From: Jeongeupia naejangsanensis
Lineage (GTDB): Bacteria > Pseudomonadota > Gammaproteobacteria > Burkholderiales > Chitinibacteraceae
DNA: 64,000 bases
Direction of reading: 5' to 3'
Assembly (NCBI RefSeq): GCF_016865585.1
Contig: NZ_JAESND010000002.1
Span: forward strand, 310,001 to 374,000
The translations under genes and the position numbers were made by a program. Each line of letters starts with the position of its first letter. The stretch's first letter is position 1. The notes beneath the pieces were generated by a model, which ran no database searches, had not been told where the DNA came from, and saw only the letters and a program-made list of their open reading frames with translations. This document shows, in pieces, positions 63,352-64,000 of this stretch.

Positions 63352-64000
63352 TCATTTACGCCGCCCGCCAAGCCGCCTGATCAGCCACGCGCCGAGGTCG
63401 TCGAGCCAGGTGAACACGACCGGGACGACGATCAGCGTCAGCAGCGTCGACGTGATGACGCCGCCGATGATCGCATGCGCCATCGGTGCACGCTGTTCCG
63501 AGCCTTCACCCAAGGCAAATGCCAGCGGCAACATGCCGACGATCATCGCCGCCGTTGTCATCAGGATCGGCCGCAGCCGCACGCGTCCCGCTTCGGCAAT
63601 GGCGTCAACGCGGGCCATGCCTTCGCGGCGAAGATGGTTGACGAAATCGACGAGAAGAATGGCGTTCTTCGTTACCAGACCCATCAGCATGATCACGCCG
63701 ATGATCGAGAAAATGTTCAGCGTGCTTCGCCACATAAGCAGCGCCAGCAGCACGCCGACGAGCGACAGCGGCAGCGAGGTCATGATCGCGAAGGGCTGCA
63801 GGAAGTGGCCGAACTGCGAGGCAAGGATCATGTAGATGAAAATGATGCCGAGCAGCAGTGCCGCCACCGCGTAGCCGGCCGACTCCTGCATGCTCTTGGT
63901 GTCGCCGCCGGCGACGAAGCGGTAGCCGGGCGGCAGCTTGAATTCGGCTTGCAGCTTGTCGATGTCACGCTGGACTTCGCCAGTGGTGCGGCCGGCGACG
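63352..64000 (-). CDS. RND-family efflux permease, C-terminal part
   Basis: The frame enters from the right edge; about 216 C-terminal residues are inside the window. The visible part starts in the porter domain (GYRFVAGGDTKSMQES) and continues through the last membrane helices, with PLSLVGVLLALLMW, GVIMLMGLVTKNAILLVDF in part, and RLRPILMTTAAMIVGMLPLA in part. The terminal Arg-rich tail ends RRLGGRRK. These are hydrophobe/amphiphile exporters (HAE1, MdtB/AcrB-like); the substrate cannot be read from this part. Confidence 0.9.
   Translation of the reverse strand, partial: VAGRTTGEVQRDIDKLQAEFKLPPGYRFVAGGDTKSMQESAGYAVAALLLGIIFIYMILASQFGHFLQPFAIMTSLPLSLVGVLLALLMWRSTLNIFSIIGVIMLMGLVTKNAILLVDFVNHLRREGMARVDAIAEAGRVRLRPILMTTAAMIVGMLPLAFALGEGSEQRAPMAHAIIGGVITSTLLTLIVVPVVFTWLDDLGAWLIRRLGGRRK

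Overview
The window is a contiguous, gene-dense stretch of a GC-rich betaproteobacterial chromosome. Gene order points to the Neisseriales/Chromobacteriaceae side of the class: rpoE-rseA-rseB-rseC-mucD-glutaredoxin-lepA-lepB-DUF4845-rnc-era-recO-pdxJ, glyA-nrdR-rib-nusB-thiL-pgpA, and bamC-dapA are all typical of that group. I did not identify a genus. No tRNA, rRNA, CRISPR array, prophage or intact insertion sequence was seen.

Left third (1-17.0 kb): metal and heme handling. A CusS/CusR-type two-component system (1-949) diverges from a copper-tolerance operon (small periplasmic protein, TolC-type lipoprotein, multicopper oxidase, cupredoxin, CusF-like protein), with a CusR-type box between them. 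A DmeR/DmeF Co/Ni efflux pair follows, with an RcnR-type operator. Next is a complete heme-uptake locus: HemP, TonB-dependent receptor and HmuSTUV on the minus strand, and ChuW/HutW, HutX and a ChuY-like reductase on the plus strand. The two arms diverge around candidate Fur boxes. The set suggests that heme is imported and opened anaerobically by the radical-SAM anaerobilin route.

Middle (17-41 kb): an AAA ATPase coupled to nadB, the sigma-E envelope-stress operon, then translation, secretion and RNA-processing genes down to pdxJ. After that come a SpoIIAA-like protein next to a 570-residue protein of unknown function, a darP-HAD-mog-esterase operon, pmbA, a DNA glycosylase, ynfA, a class 1A dihydroorotate dehydrogenase, a MarR regulator and an aminotransferase.

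41-48 kb: a second copper locus (P-type ATPase, HMA chaperone, CsoR), a KefB-type antiporter without its RCK domain, an unknown 74-residue protein with a strongly folded leader, a COG0523 metallochaperone GTPase preceded by two palindromes exactly 40 bp apart, and a low-molecular-weight phosphatase.

48-64 kb: a yybP-ykoY manganese riboswitch in front of a GDT1/UPF0016 exporter, a purine-salvage operon (permease, apt, hpt), a CorA-like protein, glyA, the nrdR-rib-nusB-thiL-pgpA operon with two inserted genes, bamC-dapA, and the 3' part of an RND efflux permease.

The least explained items are: a structured intergenic repeat found behind a gene in each copper locus, with a compensatory base-pair change; the twin palindromes before the COG0523 gene; the three-hairpin leader before the 74-residue gene; and the unknown pair at 31.0-33.1 kb.
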